The notes: generated from the sequence alone by a model not told the origin. A stretch of DNA of 64,000 nucleotides from Pyronema omphalodes (GCA_024516155.1 JAJJXM010000061.1:186001-250000), one strand, 5' to 3'. Counted from the first letter of the stretch, positions 47,301-58,483 are shown. Numbers and translations are program-made.

Positions 47301-48752
47301 ACCAGAAAGATTCACCAGTAAAACACCCGATAAATTTCATCGACCAAAAGTACAGAGTGGACTCAGAAACTGGCTATCAATGGAAGATTTTGAGACTGCC
47401 GAAGCGCTCCAACCTATGTATGACGATGACGGATCTCAACGTGTGATAGAGCTTTTGAAATCCTCCAGAAGCCCTTCCGCACAAGATCCATGTGAGCCTC
47501 GGGCCGCAAAAAGGGCGAGAAAGTATTCAATTTTAGCTACCTTTATGGATCATCCTCAACAGCAGAACCCCCAGATTTTCACAAAGGGTACGAAAGACGC
47601 AATCCCAAAGATGCCAACACCACCCCCACCCTGCTTTTTGAGGGATCAAAATGCACCCCGGTTCAAGACGGAAGATAGAAGACGATCATTTAATCCAGAA
47701 TATAATGCAGGTCATTCTACTCCAACCACTTCTGGACATCTTAACGCTTTCGGTGCACCACACATCCTCCGAGCCAATACCTTCAGTACCTTTAACACCC
47801 CAGTAAACACAAGCACCTACAATACTCCTGAAATCCTCGAATCTCCCCACCTACACGATTTCCCCAGCACACAAATGTATCATCACAGATTCCAGGAAAT
47901 CCTCAACGACAACATTACCATCGAAGGCTCTCTCCGTCAACGTGTTACCTATCCCGATATCCCAGCTTCTACAAGCTCCAGATCTGGACCTTCTTCTTCT
48001 AGTACTCTTACCCCCAATCTTCAGCCAGCATATCCTCTGGAATCCAACTGGCCCCAACAACCTTGGTCCACAGGGGGACTTCAAGTACCATTTCAACAGG
48101 TACCACCACCAAGTATCTCCGCCGCCAACGGAACAGAACCCTACGCCCGGGAAATGAAGAAGAAGGTGGGGAATAACTTTATTCACAACAACGGCAGCGA
48201 TCAAGTCGGAGCTGCTCCTGAAATACAGTCCCGTGTTGCTGGTTTATTCTCAGCGCAGACGACCCCGATGACGATGCCGATGGGCGGTCATCATGTCAGC
48301 GATCGTAGCCCTGGCGATGAGTATAACTATAACTACGATTATAACTACGATTATAATTACGATCATAACTACAACTACAACTACACATCCTTACCACCAC
48401 AACAAGAAGCACAACAACCACAACAACAACAGAACCAATCCCCCACCGCAGCCGCAACCGCAGCCGCAACCGAAGACGAAGACAGAAACGAATTCCTCGA
48501 AATCTACGGCGGATACCTCAACGATTCCCTCACAGCACGACAAACATCAACCGGTGAATGCTACTGTACCCGTGATGGTTCGTTTGTGGATATGGATGAG
48601 GTTCGGGATATGGTTTTGAGGAATGTTAGGAATGTTAAGGATGATAGATGTGAGTTTTTTCTTTCTTTGTTTTTTTTTTTTTTTTTTTTTTTTTTTTTGT
48701 AGGGGGGGGGGATGGGGGGATACTGTGGGAGACTTTTGCTGATGGTGCGTAA
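44372..48752 (+). CDS. very large membrane-anchored, mostly disordered hypothetical protein
   Basis: Exon 1 (44372-44854) gives MANFRNPGPFRYLPGPIFLQ and a hydrophobic segment (WIVHCIFTLCLILPMFSFLH), then ANDVMDVWYAGGIRKYILGS. Exon 2 starts at 44919 (NRNFEFLHGYDFIFS). The next clear coding starts at 45064 (LRESDAFFNLREVGINIAFA, then CAHSLFSLIILRW, a second membrane segment) and stays open about 3.6 kb. That part is basic and acidic disordered sequence, a Lys/Asn-rich stretch, Pro/Gln-rich regions and an NYDYNYDYN tract. A last intron (48650-48702, containing T29) leads to GGDGGILWETFADGA and a stop at 48752. The exon 2/3 junction does not close in frame with a normal donor; an indel in the C run near 44997 may explain it. 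Family unknown. It could be two fused gene models. Confidence 0.55.
48670..48698 (+). repeat. poly(T) run, 29 nt
   Basis: T29 directly before a TAG; it serves as the polypyrimidine tract of the inferred last intron of the large gene and is followed by G9. Confidence 0.88.
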
Positions 48753-49679
48753 TGATATAGTGCCGGGTTATTATTGTCCTTGTCATAATGCCATGACTGT
48801 TTAATTGGGGGTTGAAGATTGTGCTGGGTGGTTGGGTTATAAAATGCCGAGGGGGGGAGGGGGGACTAGATTAATGGACGGAGATGATGGAGATAATGAA
48901 ACGGAACGAAAGGGAAAAAGAAAGAAAAAATCAAAAAAAAAAAAAAAAAAGACAAAAAATAAAAAAACAAAAAAAAAGAACTGAGGGAAAAGAAACGACA
49001 ACAAGCAAGCATATGATCAAATTCGGCGGAGACTGTTAATCTTTAATTTCTAACTTCTAATTTCTAATTTATAATATTTAATATTTTTTTTCCTAGGGGG
49101 ATATGATAACAATAACTAAAAAGACAAAAAACGTTAATGGGTAGGTGGAATAGTCAAACCGAAGAATATCTGGATTGGAGGAATAGGCGGAATCATGCGA
49201 TGGGATGAAATGTTCCTAAATTGTTCAATTGTTGGATAGTTTAATAAAGTTCCATGGTTTTATTATAATGACTTAATTCCACTGTGACGAAGTTTCATAA
49301 TCGTAGATTCGTAGCGATTACCAGGCGGCATGGGGATCTGAAGAAATGAGATTACGTCTCCGGATTGATTGATTGATTGATTGATTCTTAAACGTTCCCA
49401 ACCGTAAGGTTATGACGTGGTCTGTGTTAATATACATCTTTAGGCCCCGGTCTGTAATCCCGGAGGCCTACTGGGAAGAGCCCCAGAGCATTCTTCATTG
49501 TTTGGGGCCACAGCACCCTGGTGTTCTCCATGCTGATTTTCTTTCGCGTCAATATAGTCCAGAGCCCTGTACGCTCAATTATTATTCCGCCTAGTCATTC
49601 ACCTCATTCCCCTTCCCTTCCCTTCACATCTAAATCCTTTTTTTTTCCTTCTTTTTTTATTTTATTTATTTCTTGGGCC
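48753..49679. other. intergenic, A-rich
   Basis: No gene seen. It contains A-rich runs at 48925-48980 and a GATT tetramer array at about 49364-49386. Confidence 0.5.
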
Positions 49680-50930
49680 TTATACTACTACCGGGCTACT
49701 TCTTCCCCTTCTCTCCTCCTCCGTCCCTCCGCCTGCTCGGGCCTTCTTTTTGAGCCTTCGCGCTGCCCATCCTTGCCTCTCTCTTCGGGCTCTTGTCGTC
49801 GGTGTGATTAGTTGAAGGTGGTCATTGCCTAAGACAATCTGGACATTAATTCCTCCACTTTTGACAACCTCTGCCCAGGTTTTCTTTGTGGGAGTAGTCG
49901 TTGGTTTGGGTTGGTAGGTGCTCTTTCCCCTCCTACCAGTCTTTGTTGTTGGGGTATTGTCGTTATTTGGAGCTGCCTTCTGGTTGCTTGTCTGTTCACT
50001 TCTCCTCTTTCTCCGCATTGTCTTGCCTTCCACTATCTTCCAACCTTCGCCTTTGGTAGGGGCAGTGCTAGGGACGTCCGGTAGAGTTGTGACCTGAGGA
50101 GATACTTGAGGAAGAGAGTTGGGTAATGTTTCGGTTGGGGTCATGGCAGGTGAACATGGGGGATACTTGATCTTTAGAGCATCAAGTTTGTCCTGGGCAG
50201 CGGTGGTTGCATGTATCGAGTGCATCAAGCTATGCTCTGGTGATGCATTGCGTCGTTGTTTGTGGGTCATTAGTCGTTGGGTTGTGTCAGATGTTGGTTC
50301 GATGTCTTGATGGCCGGAGCGTCGCTTTCTCTGAGTGTTCGGGTTGAGAACAGCATCCAAGACATCTTGTATATCATTGTGGACGATGGACAGTTGCCTT
50401 GTCATCTCCTCCATTGAGGCAGAGGGGGCCATGATCTCCGGGGAGGGAGGGGCTGACTTTGCTGTGTGCTCGTCAAATTTCTGTGTGAGGGCGTCCACGG
50501 CGACTTTGAGGGCTGCCGTTTCTGCTCTGGAGGCCTCATTCGCCCGGCGCAGTATAGTGTTCTCAGACAACACTGCCTCCATCTGCTTCAGGGTACCTGC
50601 TAACATATTGTTGAAGTGCTCGAGGTGTGCATTGGTACATTCATCCATCCGGACAATTGTATCACGGATTTCTTTTGTTGTCTCCAAGGTATTATGGATA
50701 TAATTCACCATTTCTTTTATCGTGTCACCCCATAGGAAAGCTGTTTTTGCCAGGGTCGCATTCATTGCCCGAACAACCTGCAAGAGTGACACCTCATCAT
50801 CGTCATCTCCATTGTTGCTTCCATCAAGAGTAGAATTGGTCTAATCGAGAGGAAGGTCTCCAAGTGCGTGAAAGGCGTTGCCTGACTGTTTCAGTCGTGC
50901 GGCGTTATTCGAGCGGTGTTTCCGTGGCAT
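49680..50930 (-). pseudogene. repetitive-element-like ORF interrupted by one stop
   Basis: From ATG 50930 the frame reads MPRKHRSNNAARLKQSGNAF and meets TAG at 50843-50841, then stays open for about 385 codons to 49680. The product would have a helical N-terminal half with heptads (TKEIRDTIVRMDECTNAHLE and onward), a disordered Pro/Thr-rich centre, and a conserved end KKTWAEVVKSGGINVQIVLG followed by a basic, Arg/Gly-rich tail. From memory, that end resembles a family of proteins repeated in Sclerotiniaceae genomes, perhaps the first ORF of a non-LTR element; no reverse transcriptase or terminal repeats are visible here. An intact shorter product from the ATG at 50765 (361 residues) is possible. 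Confidence 0.5.
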
Positions 50931-51385
50931 TTCGCTTGGTCAGGAACCGCAAGAGGAATGGTAACTCTGGTTTCACGATAGAAATCGACGAAGTCTACGT
51001 GAATCTCTCTGGAACTTCACAGAGGTACGCAGCCGAGTGCTGAGAGTCCGAATCCAATTGAAAAATCGGTGGTTTCCGTGCTCTTTCTGCAGAACGTAGG
51101 ATCGTCCAGTAAGAAAGGCGGAGGATGGAGGTCGGTATAAAGTCTCCGGAATCAAAGAGATGATTATGAACACGTTTTCATTAAGACAATTTAAACCCCG
51201 CTCCTCGCTGCGTTGTATACGATCGATAATCTGCCTTCTAAACAATCTATACCAATCACCGCCATTGTCACCATTCGGATACCCAAGCCCATCCAGTATT
51301 ACCACCTTCACCTGCCTTCATTACCTTTCATTACCTTTTAACTAAACAGATATATCTAACAAAATGCCATATCATCAGCAGTAAC
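50931..51385. other. intergenic, no gene seen
   Basis: Only short frames. A duplicated CTTCATTACCTTTCATTACC motif lies near 51316-51338. Confidence 0.45.
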
Positions 51386-51486
51386 GCCCAAATGGTCTAG
51401 TGGTATGATTCTCGCTTCGGGTGTAACCCAGTTACTGAGTAACTCTGATATGTGGGAGGTCCCCGGTTCAAACCCGGGTTTGGGCC
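51386..51486 (+). tRNA. tRNA-Pro(CGG), intron-containing
   Basis: Acceptor GCCCAAA pairs with TTTGGGC; D arm TGGTCTAGTGGTATGA; anticodon stem CTCGC/GTGGG with CGG at 51418-51420. About 29 nt are inserted after the base 3' of the anticodon, the canonical tRNA intron position. The T arm is CCCGGTTCAAACCCGGG. D arm and anticodon stem match the tRNA-Pro(AGG) at 61376-61472. Confidence 0.92.
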
Positions 51487-51696
51487 CTCTTTTTGCTTGG
51501 GCCATGTAGTACATTTTTTTGTCCATTTCCTGATGTCGATGAGTAATAGCTGAGCTACTTTTTGTGATGACTGAAATATTATGGAAAATCTAGCCTTTAA
51601 TTGTTGAAATATTTATTTTACATCTCATCCCATGTTATCCGGTTCAATGCTGTCTTATGCTATGCTATGTAATCTAGTAGAAAATATGTATAAACA

Positions 51697-51838
51697 ATCC
51701 CAAATCCCAAATCCCAAATCCCAAATCCCAAATCCCAAATCCCAAATCCCAAATCCCAAATCCCAAATCCCAAATCCCAAATCCCAAATCCCAAATCCCA
51801 AATCCCAAATCCCAAATCCCAAATCCCAAATCCCAAAT
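51697..51838 (+). repeat. (TCCCAAA)n heptamer array
   Basis: About 20 perfect 7-bp units beginning about 210 bp after tRNA-Pro(CGG). The open frames on both strands (QIPNPKS, GFGIWDL) are artefacts of a unit without stops. Confidence 0.93.
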
Positions 51839-52167
51839 ACTACAAAGAAAAAACAATACAAAAACAAAAAAACAATACAATACAATACAAAAACACCGGC
51901 TTTATATAAAATAAAACACGGATAAAAAAAATAAAGCTATGTGTACAAAGGAGTATATATATAAATAGGAGTATATAATCTGAAAAGAAGATTCAGATGA
52001 TGAATGCTCAGGCTGTGTCAGGAGTTGACTAGTCACTAGAGTTTGTATGTGAAGGGGGGGTTCTGTAGTGGATGGCAGGATGCGGGGGACTGTTGGCATA
52101 TTGTCGTTTGCTGCTGCTTGCTGCTTTTATGATGGATGCTGGGTGCTGGATATGATGGGGATGGGTG

Positions 52168-52232
52168 CTGGATGTGGATGTGGATGTGGATGTGGATGTG
52201 GATGGGTGCTGGATGTGGATGTGGATGTGGAT
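52168..52232 (+). repeat. (GGATGT)n hexamer array
   Basis: About nine GGATGT units in two blocks separated by GGATGGGTGCT. Confidence 0.85.
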
Positions 52233-52765
52233 GCTGCATGCTGAATACTGGATGCTTGATTCTGAAATCCGAAATCCAAAAGCAACATCTCCAAAACTCC
52301 TGGTCTGTATAATCCCGAGGCCCCTGCTGATAAAGAGTACCTTTTGCGCCGTGCTATGCCGTGACCGCTTGTGGAGGTAGATATTGTCTTAGCATATCTC
52401 CTCGTTATGTTTGTTCTATCGATGGTATATTTGCTCATTATCCAATAGATCTCCATTTCTATCTTTCCATGTTTCCATGTTTCTGTCTCTTTGTCCTCCT
52501 AAGTGCTAGCTCATCCAACTTCTCACCATGAGCACTGTCATACCTGCTGATTGTGATTGTGATTGTGATTCTGATTCTGGTTCTGGTTCCGCGCTTTGAT
52601 TTGTATTTCCGTTCCAACGCTGCTCCGAACTTCCTGGGATCCCGGATCCATACTGCGATATACCCTGAGACTACTGCAGTCCTTTTGTGACATTTGTGCT
52701 TTACACGGTGCATTTCAGCGTATTCCAGCGCATTTCGGCGCCTAGAAAGTATTCACCCCTGTTCT

Positions 52766-52842
52766 CCATCTCCTCCATCTCCTCCATCTCCTCCATCTAC
52801 TCCATCTCCTCCATCTACTCCATCTCCTCCATCTCCTCCATC
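52766..52842 (+). repeat. (TCCTCCATC)n / (TACTCCATC)n nonamer array
   Basis: About eight 9-bp units, some with TAC in place of TCC. Confidence 0.85.
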
Positions 52843-52901
52843 AACTTCGTTTCCCATCCCGCTATAATTCCTTTTTTCTATCACCATCCCTCTCAACTAT
52901 C

Positions 52902-53536
52902 TTACTCATTCAGATTCCATAAACTCCTTCTTCTGGTCCTTATGATTTCCGCATCTTCATCTAGCTCCTCATATTGCCTGCTTCTTTCCCATTGCCTGTT
53001 TCTTTCCCATTGCCTGTTTACTTCCCATTGCTCACTCCGGTCCCATGGATCGCTTTGCTCGCTCCGCTCGCCCAGTTCACAATCCGCAGTTCCACTATCC
53101 ATACTCCTACTCATATCCCCTCCTCCTCCTCCTTTTCCGCCACCCTGGTATCGTATCGTTCTTCCTCCATATCCCCCCGCCCCCTCCCCCTCCCCCCCCC
53201 TCCCCCACCCCCTCCCTCCCCCTCCCATACACTCTCCCCGCCTCCTCCAACGAAATCAAGCAAATAGCACCAGGCGGGGGTGTGCGGAGGGGATGATAAT
53301 CCACAAGCGGAGTGGTAGTCGGGTCTGGGGAAAGAACCGGTGGACCGATGTAGGGTTTTTCTTGGACGGTTTTGTAGAGGCTTAGTTGTAGGAAGAGGAA
53401 GCGGTACTGATGGGGGTTAGTTTGGTGGAAGCGGGGGGCGGGGCGGGTGGGCGGGGGGAGGAGGAAGAGGGGGAAGAGGGGAGGAAAGAGGGGGAGGGGG
53501 GGGGCAACTAACGGTTTTGACTACGCGGTAGGGCAT
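52902..53536 (-). CDS. 154-aa hypothetical protein recovered by splicing
   Basis: Exons 53536-53513 (MPYRVVKT), 53406-53209 and 53144-52902 join in frame to 154 residues. Exon 2 encodes YRFLFLQLSLYKTVQEKPYI, then GPPVLSPDPTTTPLVDYHPL and RTPPPGAICLISLEEAGRVY. Intron 2 (64 nt) removes a G-rich stretch and restores a frame that reads GGGKGGGGGDMSRSMDS, followed by a charged repeat, SEQWEVNRQWERNRQWERSR, then QYEELDEDAEIIRTRRR. The intron 2 donor could instead be GTGTAT, 24 nt upstream, also in frame. Intron 1 is 106 nt with a long polypyrimidine tract. No family is recognised. The long C/T-rich open frame on the plus strand here is its shadow. Confidence 0.5.
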
Positions 53537-55103
53537 GTAATCTGTGATATCTCCGGAAACGGGGTGGATTTAATTGGAAGGGAATTAAAAGGAAAAATAA
53601 AGATTCGGATTCTTAGATGCTCAGGTGCGTTGGTTGAGGACAAGGAGTAAGCAACGTAAAGCAACGTAAAGTAAGCGAAGCAAGCTGCAGAAAAGTAGGC
53701 GTGCGTTTTCCGGCGGGCAGAAGTAAGGTAGCACAGGAAAGCAGGTATGTAACACAGATATGTCGAGTTGGTTCAGTATATCCGTACGAGATAGTGTATA
53801 ACAATAGGGTAGTATGGTGCGAGGGGGTAGTAGAGAGACGGTATGTAGGAGTCTGTCAGTTTGTCAGTTTGTCGTTTTCCCTCTCGAGTCCTAAGTCCTA
53901 TCCCCCATCCCCCCCCCCCCCCCCCCCATCCCCTCGTCGAGCACGGACACTTGAGGTAGCTGCGTCCATGCGGAGATCAACTGGCTAAACATAGTAATAG
54001 TTCTGATGATCATGGCTATGGTACTTGTTACGGATATCTAATCGGGGATTTCGATGCGGCTGTGGTTTGGGTTGATATATAGGGCGGGAGTGAAGTTGCG
54101 AGGCTGTGAAGGGAGTGAGGGAGCAGGGAGCAGGGAGCAGGGAGTGAAGAGGTCAAGGACAAGGCGACAAGCGTAGGGAGACGAGTGATAGAATTGGATT
54201 TTGGATTTGGATACCATACAAGAAGGAAAGGATGTCTTGGAAATCACTTGGCAGGGTCTGTGGCGTTGGACTTTGGAATTTGGTATTTGCTGTTGATTCG
54301 GAGATATATGTCGCGTGTGTATACATATGCTTTGCTTGCTAAGATTAGATCTGATCTACATATATTCTTCCCGCTGGCAGCAGATCTCCTATACATACAT
54401 TTATCTCCTGTTTATATGGACACCATACATATCTCAGCTCTCAACTCGCTGCTTGTGTATCGCGTCAACTTGCTCTATTATCACTATCACTATCACTATG
54501 ACTATTACTACATATTACTATTACTATGACTATTATGTAAACCCGCGGTTGAAATAAAGTTATCATGGATTCTGTAACACCATATGTAAGCCTGTCCGTA
54601 CCTGAAACAGACCGTTGCACAGCTTCCAGCCAAGCCAATGTGTTTCGATGATTGGTGAGGGTCATGTGATATGTAATTTTGGGGGGGGGGGTTTGTATGT
54701 ATGCGATGCAAGATTTGAGTAACGTCGCGTGGTTAGATGCAGCTTGTTCTGGTTCTCGGCGTTCAGGTACGTTGTTTTTATATTTTTGTGGTGGATACTT
54801 GACTTTGTGCAAATCCGCCCAACTTCAACGACAATTCCCATCTCGCCACCGCCTCGCGTTCAAATCACCATCGCGGGGCTAGCCTGGGTGTCCCTTGGCA
54901 GCTAGATAGAACCCCTGCAGAAAAAATCGCATCCGTCTTAGCTGTGATAGATAGGGGAGCTCAGATAGTTAGTTGTGTCGTGTCGTGTTCGTGTCGTGTC
55001 TGTGCACCTCCTTATAACCCACGTCTCCGTCTGACCGCGTTTTTTTATTGCAACGCCGCCTACGCCGTACACGACGACCATATCGACAACCGACAACATC
55101 ACC
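53537..55103. other. intergenic, no gene seen
   Basis: It holds a 19-nt poly(C) run (53909-53927), a TCACTA/TGACTA tract near 54480-54535 and G11 (54681-54691). The last 200 bp carry the promoter and leader of the desaturase-superfamily gene. Confidence 0.5.
53909..53927 (+). repeat. poly(C) run, 19 nt
   Basis: Uninterrupted C19, preceded by TCCCCCAT. Confidence 0.9.
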
Positions 55104-56548
55104 ATGGGACTCGAGACGCTTCTGAACCCGCAGCTACAACGACCTGATGTTATTGTGTTGAAGAACCTAATCCGGGATGCCACTGCCCCTGCGGTAACAA
55201 AGACGAACGGTGCTACCTCCTCCTCCGTCAATGGAAACGGCTACGCTGCAAAACCTGTCAATGGAAAACCTAACGGCGCGGCAAACTACACCATCAACTC
55301 GACACCGGGAAAGGCCGCCACAACAGACCCAGACTTCGAAGCAGAGGACGAGGAAATCATCAAACTCCTAACCAACATCAACGATCCAAATCTCGAAACC
55401 TTCGAACCAAGTATCTTCTCCAGCTTCGACGTGGATCTAAAAAGCAACAACCCACTTATAAAATTCCTGGTGAAGCCATACTACAACTGGGCGCGTAAAG
55501 TAGTCCGACGAGAAACCGACGTGGTGTTTCTTACCCATATCCTAATCTACTGTTTCGTCAATTTCCCCTCAGCAATCTGGCTATACTATTCCTTCACCTG
55601 GCCACATGCTATTGCCCATGGCCTCTTCACCGCAGCCTCTGCTGGCCCTTTCACTCTGATGCTGCATAATCATATCCACAACAACGGAGTCCTGAAACCG
55701 GCTTATGCATGGTTCGATCAAAGCTTCCCCTACCTTTTAGAGCCACTTATGGGACACTCCTGGGATTCCTACTACTACCACCATGTGAAGCATCATCACA
55801 TTGAAGGTAACGGACCCGGGGATCTTTCTTCTACCGTTCGGTATCAACGGGATAACATCTTTCATTTCTTGCATTATTTATTCCGGTTTATGTTACTAGT
55901 ATGGATTGAGCTTCCTATTTATTTCATTAAGAAAAACCGATATGCTATGGCTGCAAGAGTCTTTTTTTCTGAAAGTACGACATATACTATCTACTTCCTG
56001 CTTGCGAAATGGAGGTTCTTGCCGACGCTTTGGGTTTTTTTGATCCCTATCTTTGTTATGAGAACTGCTATGATGGTCGGGAATTGGGGTCAACATGCTT
56101 TTGTTGATGAGTTGGAACCGGATAGTGATTTTAGATCTTCAATTACTTTAATTGATGTTACCGTAAGCCTCTCTAACACCAAACACCCCCCGCACCCCGT
56201 AACCAAGCTAACCCCTCCTTACCACAGTCCAACCGCCACTGTTTCAACGACGGCTACCACACCTCGCACCACCTCAACCCACTCCGTCACTGGCGCGACC
56301 ATCCCGTCGCTTTAATCAAGGCTAAAAAACAATATGCGGAAGGAAGAGCATTGACATTTGCGGATATTGATTACTTTATGATCACCCTTATGCTGTGTAC
56401 TAAGAATTATGGGTACTTGGCGGATCATTTGGTTCCTATGGGAGAACAGATTGCGATGACGAGGGAACAGAGGATGGAGTTGTTGAGGAGTAAGACCAGG
56501 GCTTTTACGGAGGAGGAGTTGAGGGGGAAGTTTAGGGGTATGCAGTAG
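55104..56548 (+). CDS. membrane fatty-acid desaturase/hydroxylase superfamily protein
   Basis: Two exons (55104-56162 and 56228-56548; 65-nt intron) give 459 residues. The protein has an Asn/Gly-rich N-terminus, four or more hydrophobic segments and the three histidine clusters of the di-iron desaturase superfamily: HNHIHNN (about 188-194), HHVKHHH (about 226-232) and, completed by splicing, HTSHH (about 364-368). An extra NWGQHAF lies between the last two. These enzymes act on lipid chains or head groups in membranes, using oxygen and electron donors. I cannot assign the substrate, and it is not a typical delta-9 or delta-12 enzyme since there is no fused cytochrome b5. The C-terminal tail is soluble. 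Exon 1 runs past the donor to a false stop. Confidence 0.85.
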
Positions 56549-57794
56549 GGATGGGGGGATAAGGGGATGGGATGGGAGGGAGGGGGTGGGGTGGGGTGGG
56601 GGGTTATGATAGCACAGGATAGAGCAGAGGAACGAGGGAACCAGATTATTTAATGGGTATAAAATAAACGATAAACGATAAATGGGAAACAAGGATCTAA
56701 AGGCATTAGGGAATAACATAACTTAATAAAGAATACTAGATAGATAGATAGATGATGATAATTTAATACGGATATTACAGAAGAAATAAATAAATATCTA
56801 TAAATATAAATACCGATAAATACAAGATATCACCAAGAGATCTTTTTAGGCTTTTTTTTTTTTTTTGACGATTGTGAGATGAAAGCTACGATTTGGATTT
56901 TGGATTTGGATTTGTAGAGGTAAGGAAGGGTCCGGTTGGCTGTTGGCTGTAAGCTGTGGTGTTAGATTTGGAAAATTGGGGGGGGGGGGGGGGGGGGGGG
57001 GGGAAGGGGGGGGGTTCTTCATTTCCCTTTTTCCCTTTTTTTCCTTTTTCCTTTTTTTTTTGATGGGAGAAATAGAAATTGAATATGAGGAGTTATGAGA
57101 GAAAAATATATATGCGGTATAGTTGATGTTTATGCCACATGCATGGGGTATAATGGATTATATATACATGTAGCTAGCAGGTACCAAGGTATACCAGGTA
57201 CCAGGTATCAGGTATTCACATCTATTTATCTATCCATGTGAAGCAGCTTCGGTCTTGTGGGAGATAGAGTGATATCCCCAATATTTAATAGTGTCATACA
57301 TATTTCAATGTTCATATGTTCATATCATAGTTCATATTTTCAAGGGGTCAGATGGGAATTTTCATATGGCACATATGGTCATAGGGCATATTGCTTTTTC
57401 ATATTTCATAATATTTTCATATTTCATATTTCATATTTCATATTTTCATATTTCAGGGGCGAGGGGCAGAGGGGCAGAGGGCAGAGGGGCAAGGGGCAGA
57501 GGGGCAGCCCCAGATGGGCAGAGGGAAGAGCCCGCCGGAGACGGCCGGGAGCCACGCCCGGAGCCCCCCCAGGAGCCCCCCAGGAGAACAACCCATAACA
57601 ACCTCCCGGAGCCCCCCCATTGATCCCCCCCATGTAGCCCCCCAGTTAGCCCCCCATATTCCCCACGTAGCCCCAGATCCCCATATTGTCATAGGGGCAG
57701 ATTCAGACTCAACCTGATACCCCCCCCCCACCCCCCATTTCACCCATTTCACCCATCTTACCTCATAATACCACACCACCCAACCAACCCCAAC
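56549..57794. other. intergenic with homopolymers and GGGGCAGA repeats
   Basis: No gene seen. It contains poly(G) 26 (56978-57003), a TTTCATA-rich tract (57395-57450), a GAGGGGCA array (57455-57510) and CCCCCCAG-type sequence to 57670. Confidence 0.5.
56978..57003 (+). repeat. poly(G) run, 26 nt
   Basis: Uninterrupted G26, the longest G/C homopolymer in the window, followed by AAGGGGGGGGG. Confidence 0.9.
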
Positions 57795-57874
57795 GATTCA
57801 GTAGTGTAGGGGTATCATGAGCGCTTGCCACTCGCATTCTGCGCTCGACCCGGGTTCGAATCCCGGCTGAATCA
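57795..57874 (+). tRNA. tRNA-Gly(GCC), short intron
   Basis: Acceptor GATTCAG pairs with CTGAATC, discriminator A. Anticodon stem AGCGC/GCGCT, T-GCC-A, then about 9 nt of intron after the base 3' of the anticodon. T arm CCCGGGTTCGAATCCCGG. The 3' end is followed at once by T6, and the GATGATTT array begins 11 nt later. Confidence 0.88.
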
Positions 57875-57885
57875 TTTTTTGTCTA

Positions 57886-58402
57886 TGATGATTTGATGAT
57901 TGATGATTTGATGATTTGATGATTTGATGATTTGATGATTTGATGATTTGATGATTTGATGATTTGATGATTTGATGATTTGATGATTTGATGATTTGAT
58001 GATTTGATGATTTGATGATTTGATGATTTGATGATTTGATGATTTGATGATTTGATGATTTGATGATTTGATGATTTGATGATTTGATGATTTGATGATT
58101 TGATGATTTGATGATTTGATGATTTGATGATTTGATGATTTGATGATTTGATGATTTGATGATTTGATGATTTGATGATTTGATGATTTGATGATTTGAT
58201 GATTTGATGATTTGATGATTTGATGATTTGATGATTGATGATTTGATGATTTGATGATTTGATGATTTGATGATTTGATGATTTGATGATTTGATGATTT
58301 GATGATTTGATGATTTGATGATTTGATGATTTGATGATTTGATGATTTGATGATTTGATGATTTGATGATTTGATGATTTGATGATTTGATGATTTGATG
58401 AT
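57886..58402 (+). repeat. (GATGATTT)n octamer minisatellite, about 64 copies
   Basis: About 517 bp of nearly perfect 8-bp units with only two one-base deletions, near 57900 and 58233. It is the largest array in the window, begins directly after the tRNA-Gly terminator and decays into GGATTTTAGGGTTTT-like sequence at its right end. Confidence 0.95.
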
Positions 58403-58483
58403 ATGGATTTGAGATTTTGGATTTTAGGGTTTTGGATTTTAGGGTTTTGGATTTAGGGTTTTAGGTTTTAGGGGTTTGTTACT

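Larger units (their letters stand above)
51487..52901. other. repeat-dense intergenic region
   Basis: No gene supported. It holds the TCCCAAA heptamer array, a GGATGT array, GATTGT/GATTCT hexamers (52550-52590) and a TCCTCCATC array. Confidence 0.5.

Noticed and set aside
51632..51925. QIPNPKS repeat protein
   Set aside because: It is a stop-free translation of the TCCCAAA array.
52687..53385. 232-codon plus-strand frame rich in Ser and Pro
   Set aside because: It is low complexity, crosses the TCCTCCATC array and is the shadow of the better supported minus-strand gene at 52902-53536.
53447..53650. Plus-strand frame TNGFDYAVGHVICDISGNGV
   Set aside because: It looks protein-like, but it overlaps exon 1 of the minus-strand gene, begins in a poly-purine run and has no continuation.
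57886..58402. CRISPR-like or centromere-like array
   Set aside because: There are no spacers between units and the unit is 8 bp; it is a simple minisatellite, and the organism is eukaryotic.
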